A DNA stretch of 64,000 bases from JAAXHH01 sp965248395. Lineage in GTDB: Bacteria > JAAXHH01. The notes below the pieces were generated by a model, which saw only the letters and a program-made list of their open reading frames with translations, searched no databases and had not been told where the DNA came from. Location: assembly GCA_965248395.1 (NCBI GenBank), contig OZ252103.1, positions 3,038,001 to 3,102,000 on the forward strand, read 5' to 3'. Below are positions 8,287-19,013 of this stretch, piece by piece. Positions within the stretch are counted from its first letter, which is position 1. Each line of letters starts with the position of its first letter. The position numbers and the translations under genes were made by a program.

Positions 8287-9156
8287 ATGGCATCCGAAAT
8301 AACCACCAATTCCACTGACGGGAACAAGGCCGGGACCAACACAGTGGCCGAACCCGTACCCATGACCGAAGAGCAGAAGTTCTTCTTAGATTTGAAGGGT
8401 TGGATCCTCGTGCCATCCGTATTATCGGAAGACGAAATCGAAGAGATGAAGGCCGAGGTATACGCCGGGGCGAAACAGAGTTACCGGGGAAAGCTCCAGG
8501 ACCTCCTCGATCATCCCGCCATCGTGGGCGTCTTGAGCGAAATCCTGACCGAACCGCCCTTTGTGGGAGACGACTATTACGGTTTCCGCTGCGAAGGTTC
8601 CTTCATCACGGTACGGGAGACCGGATGGGAAATGACCCGGCAAGGTACGGGGACGCCCCACGTCGTGCGCCCGCCGCAGCAGGCCAACGCCATGCGCTAC
8701 CAGGTACAGGGAGGCAAGATATTCGCGGGACTGACGCGCGTCGTCTGGGAACTGGAAGAAGTCAGGTCGGGATACGGCGGCACGACCTTTCTAAGCGGTT
8801 CGCACAAGGCCCACTTCAACTACGGTGGACCGGACCAGTACCGGCCCAACATCAGCGAATCGCCTTGGGAGGACAGCCTGTACGCAGCCATGGAGGACTA
8901 CAGCTGTCCCGCCGGGTCCGCAGTGATTTTCACCGAAAGCCTCATTCACGCTGCGAACGACTGGACCAACCCGGACAACCCGCGCTGCGCCGTGTTTAAC
9001 TGTTACAATTCGATCTGGGCGCAGTGGCACCGGGTTGGACTGGAACACGAGGTCATCGAGTCGATGCCGGCGAAACGGCAGTCGCTCTTTCGAGGCACGT
9101 GGCAGTTGGGCGGCGACGGCAACCGCACGTATTCGCTGGACAACAGGTCGCTGTAG
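8287..9156 (+). CDS. PhyH-family protein without the canonical HxD motif
   Basis: A 289-residue relative of phytanoyl-CoA dioxygenase. The start has a strong GGAGG site. DLKGWILVPSVLSEDEIEEM is the family opening, and the loop GGTTFLSGSHKAHF (about 164-177) and the strand GSAVIFTESLIHAA match the double-stranded beta-helix core and distal His. Where other family members have His-x-Asp there is GTGTPHVV, so the Asp metal ligand is missing. This matches a subgroup I recall from related uncultured bacteria whose equivalent position reads His-Gly. Iron binding would then rest on other residues, as in halogenase-like members, or the protein may not be a standard oxygenase. It stands upstream of the enolase-superfamily gene. 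Confidence 0.8.
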   Translation: MASEITTNSTDGNKAGTNTVAEPVPMTEEQKFFLDLKGWILVPSVLSEDEIEEMKAEVYAGAKQSYRGKLQDLLDHPAIVGVLSEILTEPPFVGDDYYGFRCEGSFITVRETGWEMTRQGTGTPHVVRPPQQANAMRYQVQGGKIFAGLTRVVWELEEVRSGYGGTTFLSGSHKAHFNYGGPDQYRPNISESPWEDSLYAAMEDYSCPAGSAVIFTESLIHAANDWTNPDNPRCAVFNCYNSIWAQWHRVGLEHEVIESMPAKRQSLFRGTWQLGGDGNRTYSLDNRSL

Positions 9157-9166
9157 GCTGTACCTG

Positions 9167-9245
9167 CCGCCATAGACTACAGTCCGCCATCGGCTGTACT
9201 GGCCCGCCATAGACCGTATCGACCGCCATAAACCGTACCGGACGC
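9167..9245 (+). repeat. Short imperfect tandem repeat in intergenic DNA
   Basis: The heptamer CCGCCAT recurs at 9167, 9184, 9204 and 9223, each time followed by a related segment (AGACTACAG, CGGCTGTACTG, AGACCGTATCG, AAACCGTACCG). The spacing of 17-20 bases suggests a degenerate tandem array. It fills the gap between the PhyH and enolase-superfamily genes; no hairpin or terminator function is obvious. Confidence 0.65.
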
Positions 9246-9271
9246 CGTGGCCCACACGAAAGACACCTTCC

Positions 9272-10606
9272 ATGAATGAGCAATCCGCTGCCTCGAAACT
9301 GGAATCCGTCTCCCCCGTTTCGCAATCCGCCGTTACCTCGCAACTGGAAACCGTCTCGTCACATCCCGCATCCGTCCCAACGAGCTCCGATCTGAAGATC
9401 ATTGCCGTGGAGACCCTTATTCCCGATGACATCATGCCGGGGTTGATGCTGCTACGGATCCATACCGACACCGGTTTCATCGGGCACGGCGAAACCTACT
9501 ACATCCCCCACGCGGTCGCCTCGGTGGTCCACGACTGGATGGCCCGCCGGCTGCTGGGCAACGACCCGCTTTCCATTGAACACCACTGGCGGTTTTTCTA
9601 CGAACGGTCGAGCGCTTTCGGTGCGCGGGGCGCCGAACTGCGGGCCTTGAGCGCGATTGATCTGGCCCTGTGGGACGTACTGGGCCAGGCGTGTGGACGG
9701 CCGGTCTGGCAACTGTTGGGCGGCAAGGCCCGCGAGGCCGTGCGCGTCTACAACAGCTGCGGCGGCCCCACGTACGGACGCCGCCCTCCGGGCGAACTTT
9801 CCGAACAGGGCTGGCCCGGTCACGGCGACATCGGCAAACCCGGCCCGTTGGAGGACAACTGGGCTGCTCACCATGCCGCGGGCGATCTGGCGGAAGAACT
9901 GATCGCGGAGGGCTACGCGGCCATGAAGTTCTGGACCTTCGACCGGGCCTACCGCCTCCACGGAAGCAGCTACCTGCCCATGTCCACGGTCAGGGAATGT
10001 GTACGTCCCCTGGAGGAGGTGCGCAAAAGGGTGGGAGACAAGATCGAGATTCTTCTCGACGGACACGGTTTTTTTCAACTGCCCGCGGCCCTGCGCATCG
10101 CCGAGGCCGTGCGCGACCTCGGTCTGCTTTGGCTCGAGGACGTAATGCGCCTGGACAACGTAGACACGCTCAGAGACTTCCGCGACAAGGCCGGCGTCCC
10201 CCTGGCAGTCAGCGAAATGCTGATCAGCCGGGAGGACTACCGTCACGTCCTGGAGAAGAACGCCGCCGACTATCTCATGGTGGATCCCACCTGGGTGGGC
10301 GGCATCAGCGAGACCAGGCGGCTGGCCGAATCGGCCCAGGGTTACAACATTCCCGTGGCCATGCACGACTGTACGGGACCACTGACGCTCTTCGCGGGTA
10401 TCCACGTCGCCACGGCCGTACCCAACGTCGTCATCCAGGAATCCGTGCGGGCCCACATCCGGACCTTCTACGACCTGCTGATCGAGCCCAACATCGTCAT
10501 CGATAACGGTTTTGCCCTGCCGCCGGAGGGACCGGGCCTGGGCGCCCGCCTGCGCCCGGAACTATTCGACCCTGAACATAGGGGATATCGGATCACGCGA
10601 GGCTAG
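9272..10606 (+). CDS. Mandelate racemase/muconate lactonizing enzyme family protein
   Basis: A 444-residue enolase-superfamily enzyme. The N-terminal capping domain starts after residue 40; the first 38 residues are a Ser/Val-rich extension of unknown use, so a later start cannot be excluded. The barrel shows metal ligands D263 (in LLDGHGF), E289 (in LWLED) and E315 (in AVSEM), a candidate base K219 (in AMKFW) and a His near 365 (in AMHDCTG), as expected for the MR or mannonate-dehydratase-like subgroup. These enzymes abstract an alpha proton from carboxylates, often sugar acids. The PhyH-type genes on both sides suggest a catabolic group, but the substrate is unknown. Confidence 0.88.
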   Translation: MNEQSAASKLESVSPVSQSAVTSQLETVSSHPASVPTSSDLKIIAVETLIPDDIMPGLMLLRIHTDTGFIGHGETYYIPHAVASVVHDWMARRLLGNDPLSIEHHWRFFYERSSAFGARGAELRALSAIDLALWDVLGQACGRPVWQLLGGKAREAVRVYNSCGGPTYGRRPPGELSEQGWPGHGDIGKPGPLEDNWAAHHAAGDLAEELIAEGYAAMKFWTFDRAYRLHGSSYLPMSTVRECVRPLEEVRKRVGDKIEILLDGHGFFQLPAALRIAEAVRDLGLLWLEDVMRLDNVDTLRDFRDKAGVPLAVSEMLISREDYRHVLEKNAADYLMVDPTWVGGISETRRLAESAQGYNIPVAMHDCTGPLTLFAGIHVATAVPNVVIQESVRAHIRTFYDLLIEPNIVIDNGFALPPEGPGLGARLRPELFDPEHRGYRITRG

Positions 10607-10649
10607 TTTAGAGAACCTGCGGCGCAGCACTGCAAAATCAACCGGAAAT

Positions 10650-11474
10650 ATGTCAATCAAACTAACCGATTATCACTTCGACGCGATTGTGAATAAAGGA
10701 TACGTTATTATTCACAGATTCCTGCCGGAAGCACAGTGCGCCGAGATGGCGGCTGCCGTACGGCGATTGCTGCCTCCATGGGAAGAGATTGGAGATGACT
10801 CGCCGGACGACCGTATGGAGGCCTGTTATTTCCCTTATTCGGAACAGTGCCTGAACCACGCCATCATCAATCCGGAAGCCATACACTTTGCGCAACGCTG
10901 GCTTGAAACGGAACATATTCACTATCGACCGGGCCTGGCGCTCGTCCGATATCCGGGCTTCAAGGGTAGTCGCGACAAGAGTCATATCGATAACGGCAAC
11001 AATTCGTTGCTGCCGCCGACGGCAACGGACCACACCCACTCACAGCTCAATTTCTGGTTCTATCTCGAAGATGTTGACGCCGACCAGGCACCGACGCTTT
11101 TTATCGCCAACAACGACAATCTGGATCTTAGCAAAGCGGAAGCTATGGTGGCGCCTGCAGGTTCGGTGTGCATTTTTCACAACTACACGCAGCATGCCGC
11201 AAGCGACTATGCGCGAAGCCAGGGGCAACGATACGTATGGAAATTCGCATTCGGCCGAGCGGACCACTACTGGGAGGGTGTGCTGCACTACACGGATGTT
11301 GGCAAGAATAAACACTTTCGGGAATTCATCGGATCCATTTCCGACAGAGAACGCGAACTGTTCCGCTTCCCACCTGCCGGCCACCCATACTACACCGAAC
11401 AGACCCTCGCGGCGCTAGAAGAACAATACCCGGGATGGAATCGACGCAACGAGTACGCGTCTCGGCCCGGGTGA
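10650..11474 (+). CDS. PhyH-family dioxygenase-like protein
   Basis: A 274-residue protein. A longer open frame reaches back into the preceding gene (from 10512), but the domain begins at the ATG at 10650 (MSIKLTDYHFDAI). H112-x-D114 (in SHIDNG) and a distal His near 182 with an Arg about 12 residues on supply the iron and 2-oxoglutarate ligands. The region NFWFYLEDVDADQAPTLFIA matches the core strand after HxD. It follows the enolase-superfamily gene by 43 bases and is probably co-transcribed. It is clearly divergent from the other PhyH proteins in the window. Confidence 0.8.
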   Translation: MSIKLTDYHFDAIVNKGYVIIHRFLPEAQCAEMAAAVRRLLPPWEEIGDDSPDDRMEACYFPYSEQCLNHAIINPEAIHFAQRWLETEHIHYRPGLALVRYPGFKGSRDKSHIDNGNNSLLPPTATDHTHSQLNFWFYLEDVDADQAPTLFIANNDNLDLSKAEAMVAPAGSVCIFHNYTQHAASDYARSQGQRYVWKFAFGRADHYWEGVLHYTDVGKNKHFREFIGSISDRERELFRFPPAGHPYYTEQTLAALEEQYPGWNRRNEYASRPG

Positions 11475-11568
11475 ATCGCCCGGGAAGGAAGTATTGTTGA
11501 TTGCCTGGCCTGAAGAAACGGCCATGTAACCGGACCGCCGCCTTGGCTACCCAATCAAGGGAAATACC

Positions 11569-12345
11569 ATGCTAAAGGCCGAGATAGTCGAAGCGGTTGA
11601 TATTGAGCGCGCCGCTGCTGTATTCGACCGGGATGGATTCGTCTGTGTCGCGAATCCCCTGAGCGAGGAGCAGTTCGCCCTGACCCGATCGGGCGCCCAA
11701 CACGTAATGCGGGAGCAGGAAGGCGAATTCGGGCGCGAAAAAATGAACCGGGGGTTCGCGCGTCATTCTTTCGGAAGTCAGTTGCACAACTGGGAGTGGT
11801 GCATCCTGATCGACCTGCCGACTATCCTGCCCATCATCGACGCGATCTGGGGTAGCGACGACTACACCTGCACAGGCGCGGGCGGCGACTACTCCCTGCC
11901 CGGCGCGAAGATCCAGCATCTGCACTCCGATCGGAATGACGACGTTTTCAACGATCCCCAGGGGCGAGTCACCCTCCGGGACGTCCCGGCTCCCTTCATC
12001 GTAGTCAACTTCACCATGGTAGATTTCACCGTAGAAAACGGCGCAATCCGGTTTATACCCGGTACCCACCGATCCCATTCGCCGATACCCTCGCTCGAGG
12101 ATGAACCGGAATGGATGCGGACCAATCACCTTTGCGCGCCGGCGAACACGGCTGTCATCCGCGACGTGCGCTGCTGGCACGGGGGTACAGCGAACAACTC
12201 CGACATGAAGCGACCGATGACGAGCGTGGGCTACCACGCGCCGTGGTTTCGCGCCGTCGAGGAAAAAAGCCTGCCGAGGAAGCACTACGTAAGGCTGTCG
12301 GCGCGCACCCAGCGACTGTGCCGGCATATCGTCGAAGAGAGCTAA
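11569..12345 (+). CDS. PhyH-family dioxygenase-like protein
   Basis: A 258-residue protein. The iron ligands are H119-x-D121 (in HLHSDRND) and H204 (in CWHGGTANN), with R215 as likely 2-oxoglutarate contact. FDRDGFVCVANPLSEEQF is the family opening and IRFIPGTHRSH the conserved loop. It is the last of the PhyH set at 8.3-12.3 kb. About 95 bases separate it from the previous gene, so it may have its own promoter. Substrate unknown. Confidence 0.85.
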   Translation: MLKAEIVEAVDIERAAAVFDRDGFVCVANPLSEEQFALTRSGAQHVMREQEGEFGREKMNRGFARHSFGSQLHNWEWCILIDLPTILPIIDAIWGSDDYTCTGAGGDYSLPGAKIQHLHSDRNDDVFNDPQGRVTLRDVPAPFIVVNFTMVDFTVENGAIRFIPGTHRSHSPIPSLEDEPEWMRTNHLCAPANTAVIRDVRCWHGGTANNSDMKRPMTSVGYHAPWFRAVEEKSLPRKHYVRLSARTQRLCRHIVEES

Positions 12346-12550
12346 GGGCATATCCAAACGAGATAGTCCCCGTGGTGCTTTACGTAAATCGGGAATAGGC
12401 TTCTCAAAAGGCACTTACAGTCAATGATTTGCAAACGTGTCCATAAGCCCAAATGACACGGTTTACTCCTCGGAGGACATACAATTTCGTATTCTGTTAA
12501 CAGACTTTTAAAATCACTATTGCCACAGGAACCATGCTAAGGACTACTTA

Positions 12551-15500
12551 ATGAAACTGATTGAAATACGCTACAGTAGCCGCACTCACTTAAACCTACT
12601 GCTCTTTCTTTCCTTCTTCGCACTTTCCGGCTGCGGCAAAGACGCCGTCCCAACCAGGCCTCCTGAACCAGATCCCGTGCCTTCCCGGATGGTCATTTCG
12701 CCACCGTCAGGTTCCCTCACAGCCTCCGGTCAAACCCTGCAGTTGACTGCCACACTTTTCGACGCGAATGGCAGCCCACTGACTGGTTTCGAAATCGCAT
12801 GGAGCAGCTCCAATACTGCGGTGGCAACCGTGGACCGCAACGGACTGGTGACCGCCCACTCTAGTGGAACCACGCAGATTATTGCGGCATGGGGCGGCGT
12901 AAGGAACAATATCACGGTGATGGTTTCGCTTGGTCCGAGCCGGATTGTCGTGACACCCGAATCGGTTCGGTTTAAGGCAAGAGGGGAAACACGCCAGCTC
13001 GAAGCCGTGGTGCTGGACGCCGATGATGTTCCCATTGTAAATGCTTCGGTGAACTGGTCTAGTGACAATCCGGCGGTCGTCTTCGTGAACAGTCGCGGCG
13101 AGATCAGGGCGAACGCGAACGGGGAAACCCGCATCACCGCTACATCGGGTTCTGCATCAAAAACCATCGTGGTTACCGTTGCACAGGTGCCGGTCCGGAT
13201 CATCCTACCACGAAATTCCGTTCAATTGGCATCGGTTGGCGAAACGATAACACTTACGGCGATCGTAGTGGATTCCCTGGATTCGGAGATCCTCGATGCG
13301 CCTCTGATGTGGACTAGTGAAGATCCCACCGTGGCGACTGTGGATGCCCAGGGTGTAGTCACGGCAAGGATGAACGGGGAAACCCGCATCACCGTCACCC
13401 ACGGCAACCTTTCGGCAAACGTTACGGTCACCGTCGCGCGACACGCGATGCAGATCGTGGTGATGCCGGAGTCCGTGCTACTATCCGCGATCGGTGAATC
13501 GATCGTAGTGACCGTTTCAGTATTCGACGCCAATGACGTGGAAATCCTAGACGCTGATTTGACGTGGACAAGCGACGATTCCACCGTGGCAGTGGTGGAT
13601 TCCGAGGGTGTGATCACGGCAAGGATGAACGGCGAAACCCGAGTCACCATTACCTACAGCGACATTACGGCAAGCGTTGCGGTCACTGTCGCGCAGCGTG
13701 CGGAACGGATTGTTGTGATGCCGGAGTCCGCAGTACTTTCATCGATCGGCGATTCGATCGTAGTGACCGTTACGGTGCTGGACGCCAACGAAACCGAAAT
13801 CGAAGACGCCCCCCTCGCATGGGCGAGCGATGATCCCGCCGTGGCAACAGTGGATGCCGAGGGTGTGATCACGGCAAGGATGAACGGGGAGACACGTGTC
13901 ACCGTCAACCACGGAGAACTTTCGGCTGCAGTTTCGGTCATCGTTGCACAGAACACGGGGCAGATCGTAGTGATGCCGGAGTCCGTGACACTTTCGGCGA
14001 TCGGTGAATCGATCGTAGTGACCGTTTCAGTATTCGACGCCAATGATATGGTAATCCTGGACGCCGACCTGACGTGGACAAGCGATGATCCCACCGTGGC
14101 GTCCGTCGACGACCGGGGTGTGATCACGGCAAGGATGAACGGCGAAACCCGAGTCACCGTCACCTATCGTGACCTTTCGGCATACATCGCGGTCACCGTC
14201 GCACAGCGCCCGGCAAGGATCGTCGCGACACCCGGTAAGGTGCAGCTGACTTCGTTCGGAGAAATGGTTGAACTCACTGTGATAGTATTTGATGCGAATG
14301 ATGTGGAAATCCTGGACGCTGATTTGACGTGGACAAGCGATGATCCTTCCGTGGTCCTCGGTGGACGAACGGGGTGTGGTGACGGCCCATATGAACGGGG
14401 AAACACTAGTCACCGTTACCTCCGGAAACCTGTCAGCCAGCGTGACGGTCACCGTTGAACTGCAGACCAACCGCATCGTCGTCTCACCGGAGTCCGTGTA
14501 CCTGACCTCGATCGGAGAAATGATCCAACTTACCGCCTCGGTGCGAGACGCCGATGATATGGAAATCCCGGGAGTCGGCCTGACGTTGACCAGCGAGGAT
14601 CCCGCAGTGGCTTCGGTGGACGACCAGCGTGTGGTAACGGCACATATGAACGGGGAAACGAGTATCATAGTTACCTGGGAAGACCTGGAAGCCAGAGTGT
14701 CGGTTGTCGTTTCCCAGGTGGCAGACCGGATTGTTGTTTCGAAGCAGTTCGTGCATCTGCCCTCGATCGGGGATATGGTCGAACTCTTCGCCACGGTTTA
14801 CGACGCCAACAACGTGGAAATCCAGGATGCCGAACTGATGTGGTCCAGCGGGGACCCCACCGTGGCCTCGGTGGATGAGCAGGACGTGGTGACGGCGCAT
14901 ATGGAAGGAGAAACCAGTATCACAGTCACCTCCGGCGCTTTGTCCGCCAGTATGAGAATCACCGTAGGGCAGCAAACAAGCCTTATCGTCGTATCACCGG
15001 AGTCAGTGGACATGACCGCGATCGGAGAAACGATACAACTGATCGCAACGGCATTCGACATGGGAGATAGAGAAGTCCCGGGGGCCGAGCTGACCTGGAC
15101 CAGCGAGGACCCCACCGTGGCCACAGTCAATAATCAGGGCGTTGTAACGGCGCAGATGAATGGACAAACGCTTGTGACGGTAACCTGGAAGGACGTGTAC
15201 GCCAGCGTGACAGTCACCGTTGAACAACAGGCGCACCGTATTCTTGCCGCCCCACAAACCGTGCACTTTGCCGATGCAGGAGAAACGAAAGAACTCTTCG
15301 TTTTGGTTATTGATGCCAATGATATGGAAATACCCGGTGCTGAGCTGGCCTGGTCAAGTGAGAACCCCACCGTGGCCACGGTCGATGATAGGGGTGTGGT
15401 CACGGCCCGGATGGAAGGAGTAACACGCGTTACCGTCACCTCCGGGGCCATTTCAGCCCATGTAATGGTCATAGTGGGATCGCCCACGACCCTTGTCGTA

Positions 15501-18500
15501 TCAACGAAGTCCGTGCGTCTGACCGCGATCGGAGAAACGATTTACCCCATAGCCATGGTTTTGGACGCATACAATCAAGAAATCCCGGGGGCGGACCTCG
15601 CCTGGGCCAGCAAGGACCCCGCCGTGGCCACGGTCAATGATTACGGCGGGGTAACGGCGCAAATGAACGGACAGACGATTGTAACGGTAACCTGGGAAGA
15701 CATGTCGGACAGCATTTCGGTCACCGTTGCCCAAAAGGCCGACGACATCGTCGTCTTGCCGCAGCTCGTACGACTGTCTTCGACTGAGGATATGATCGAA
15801 CTCACCGCGTCGGTACGAGATGCCAACGATGTGGAGATCCCTGGTGCCGAACTTACGTGGACCAGCGAGAATCCCGCCGTGGCCTCGGTGGATGAGCAGG
15901 GCGTGGTGACAGGCCATATGCTGGGTACAACGCGTGTAACCGTTACGTCGGGTATGGTTACGAAGAGTGTGCCTGTCTTCGTAGGCGAAATTTCATCAGA
16001 GCGCGAAATCCTCATTGATTTCTACAATGCGACGGACGGTCCAAACTGGAGGAAAAATACTCATTGGCTCACCGACCAACCCCTGGAACAGTGGTACGGA
16101 GTAGATGTCGATTCGACGGGACGAGTGGAGGAAATCTGGCTCATTCAAAATGACCTTAATGGCCACATACCAGCATCCCTTGCATCGCTGTCCCATCTGA
16201 AGTTTCTTAACTTGGCAGATAATAAACTGAGTGGAGAGATCCCGGCGGCACTGGCCTCGCTGTCCCATCTCGAGTTCATGCGTTTAGCACAAAATGAATT
16301 GAGTGGTGGGATTCCGACGGGATTTGGCAATCTTACTTTGTTGAAGACATTCGATCTCAGTGTTAACGAACTTTCCGGTGGCATACCTTCTTCGCTGGGC
16401 GAACTCTCTGAACTTTCTGCAATTGACCTGCAGATCAATAAACTAACTGGCAAAATTCCGTCAGCGTTAGGCAATCTCGAAAATCTCTCGTACCTCCGAC
16501 TGGCCGGCAATCCCTTGAGCGGTCCCATACCACCGTCCCTGGGCCAACTCGACAAGCTGCAACGACTCTATCTTTCCGGAAACGGCTTGACCGGCGAAAT
16601 CCCCTCCGAATTTGGCGGACTGGTCAGTTTGAAAGAACTTCACATGTCTGGCAACAGCTTGACCGGTGAGATTCCCGCAGAACTGGGCAATCTTGAACAC
16701 CTGGTGTCGTTGAATCTGCAGGACAACGCCGGATTGGCGGGACCCTTGCCGAGGACATTTATCAATCTCACCCTGCTATCCCTGCGCCTGTTTGGAACGC
16801 AGGTCTGCGCTCCCAGGGATCTGGAGTTCCAGGAGTGGCTGCTTTCTTTTCATAGCAGGTTTGTCCTCAACTGCGAGGCGGGACCCGATATGATTCCTCT
16901 CGAGGCGCTTTACTACCTGTCGAGAGGCGCTGACTGGACGGACAACACCAACTGGCGAAGCGCAGAACCGATATCCAGATGGTTAGGAGTATCCGTAAAT
17001 GATGCTGGCCGGGTCGTCGGCCTGGAATTGCCGATGAATGGACTAGATGGTGTGATTCCTTCCTCGCTGAGTGATCTTTCCGAGCTCATTCGGTTGAACT
17101 TGGGCAACAACAACCTTACCGGGAGTATACCTGCAGATCTCGGAGAACTTGAAAATCTGAGAGAGTTGAAGCTGCACGATAACCCCCGAATGTCCGGTTC
17201 CCTGCACGAAGAATTGGTCAACCTTGAGCTATCGACCCTGTGGTTGCAAGGCACGCAGTTATGTGCCCCGGGTAATTCGAATATGCAAACGTGGATTCAG
17301 GATATAGCTGATGCGCGCGTGGCCGATTGTGACCCCTCACCGACCGACCCCATGGGCGACCGGGACATACTGGTTGCGCTCTACAACGCGACAGACGGCG
17401 ATAATTGGTCTCGCAACGACAACTGGTTGAGTGACCTGCCCCTGGGAGACTGGTACGGAATCGTTACCGGTCCGGCCGGAAGGGTTCATAGGCTGGAAAT
17501 CAAGTCCAACGGGCTTGACGGCACGATACCGTCCGCATTGGGCAGTCTGACCGAGCTTCGCCGGATGGATCTCTACGATAACTCGCTCAGCGGTGGCATT
17601 CCAGCATCGCTTGGTGGTCTGAGCCACCTGGAGTTCATGTTCCTTAACGGAAACGATCTGAGCGGCAGTATCCCGTCCCGGTTAGGCGACCTGTCCCAGC
17701 TTCGGACGCTCAGTCTCGGTGGTAATGCCTTAACCGGGTCGATCCCAGGCCAATTGGGAAACCTCACCAACCTGAAGGCCCTGATACTCACTGGGAATGG
17801 AATTAGTGGTGAAATCCCGGCATCGATCGCCCGCCTTTCCAACCTCACCTGGCTATCGCTGGGCAATAACGATTTGACTGGTGAGATTCCATCTGCACTT
17901 GGACACATTTCAGGGCTTACAGACCTTTATCTCTATAACAACGGACTTACCGGTGACATTCCGTCGGCTTTGGGGAACCTCGTTGCTCTGAGGAACCTGG
18001 ATCTCTCGGCCAATGACCTTAGTGGCGGCGTGCCCTCTTCGTTCAGAAATCTCGAAGTCCTGCTATCACTCAAGCTAAGCAACAATGCCGATCTCACCGG
18101 CCCACTTCCCTCTGGGCTCATCAACACCAGCCTGAATATACTGTTGGCGGACGGTACGAACCTCTGCGCACCACGTGACCAGCAATTTCTGAACTGGCTT
18201 CTAGTCGTGCACAATAGATCCATTCCTATTTGTCAGCTCTCGATGGAGGATCGTGAAACGCTTGTGGCATTTTACCACGCCACGGACGGCCCTAATTGGA
18301 CAGGGATCAGCACTAACTGACTGAGTAACCGGCCGATAGACGAGTGGCGAGGGGTTGTTGTAGACAGTACGGGCCGTGTTAGCCATCTCATTTTGGGTAG
18401 TGTCGGCGTGAGTGGCGCATTGCCTTCTTCGCTGGGGAACCTGTCCAATCTCCAGCAACTTTATCTTGCACGTAATCAACTTAGCGGAAATATAACCACG

Positions 18501-18929
18501 GAACTCGGTAACCTGGCCAACCTTCGCAGTTTGTTTCTCCACAGTAATGAATTGAGCGGCAACATACCATCGGCGCTGGGCAGACTCGAGAACCTGACAG
18601 GTTTGGGTCTTGATGGCAACATGCTTACGGGAAGTATCCCGGCGTCACTGGGCGATCTCAACAAACTAACGTCGTTGTACCTGGAGAACAACAAGCTGAG
18701 CGGTGGAATACCCGGATCCCTGGGGAATCTCTCGGAACTGAAACTGCTGTCGGTCCACAACAACGAAGCGATGTCCGGTCCACTGCCCAATGCTCTCACC
18801 GCACTGACCAACCTAAGCAATCTCAGGTTGGACGGAACTGGCCTGTGCGTACCGAGAACCGATGCGTTCCAGACCTGGTTGGATGGTATCGAGACGAAGC
18901 AGTTCGAATATTGTGAAGCAGACGAATAA
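12551..18929 (+). pseudogene. Giant Big_2/LRR lipoprotein gene, broken by a frameshift and an in-frame stop
   Basis: Read through its two lesions this encodes about 2,100 residues. A signal peptide ends in a lipobox (LSGCGKD). Then come 13 bacterial Ig-like (Big_2) repeats of about 85 residues, each with a core like TVATVDxxGVVTAxMNGET, and four leucine-rich blocks (LxGxIPxxLGxLxxL type). Each block opens with a cap of the form LxxLYxATDGxNWxxNxxW, and Cys residues close blocks. The first break is one extra T at about 14355: the frame of 12551-14458 must shift to that of 14340-18320 in the seventh Ig repeat. The second is TGA at 18318-18320 exactly where the fourth cap needs Trp (TGG); the same frame then continues to 18929. 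The product would be a cell-surface adhesin-like stalk. The lesions suggest decay, phase variation or sequence error. Confidence 0.85.
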
Positions 18930-19013
18930 AGCAGACACCCGTGTCGGCCTGATCACGCTGGGCTATGCGGCCCGACTTGTGAGAGCCGGCTAGATTTTTC
19001 CCCCACGGCCACT

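Noticed and set aside
18318..18320. TGA as selenocysteine or reassigned codon
   Set aside because: Paralogous caps have Trp at this position, other genes end normally at TGA, and no selenocysteine element was seen.
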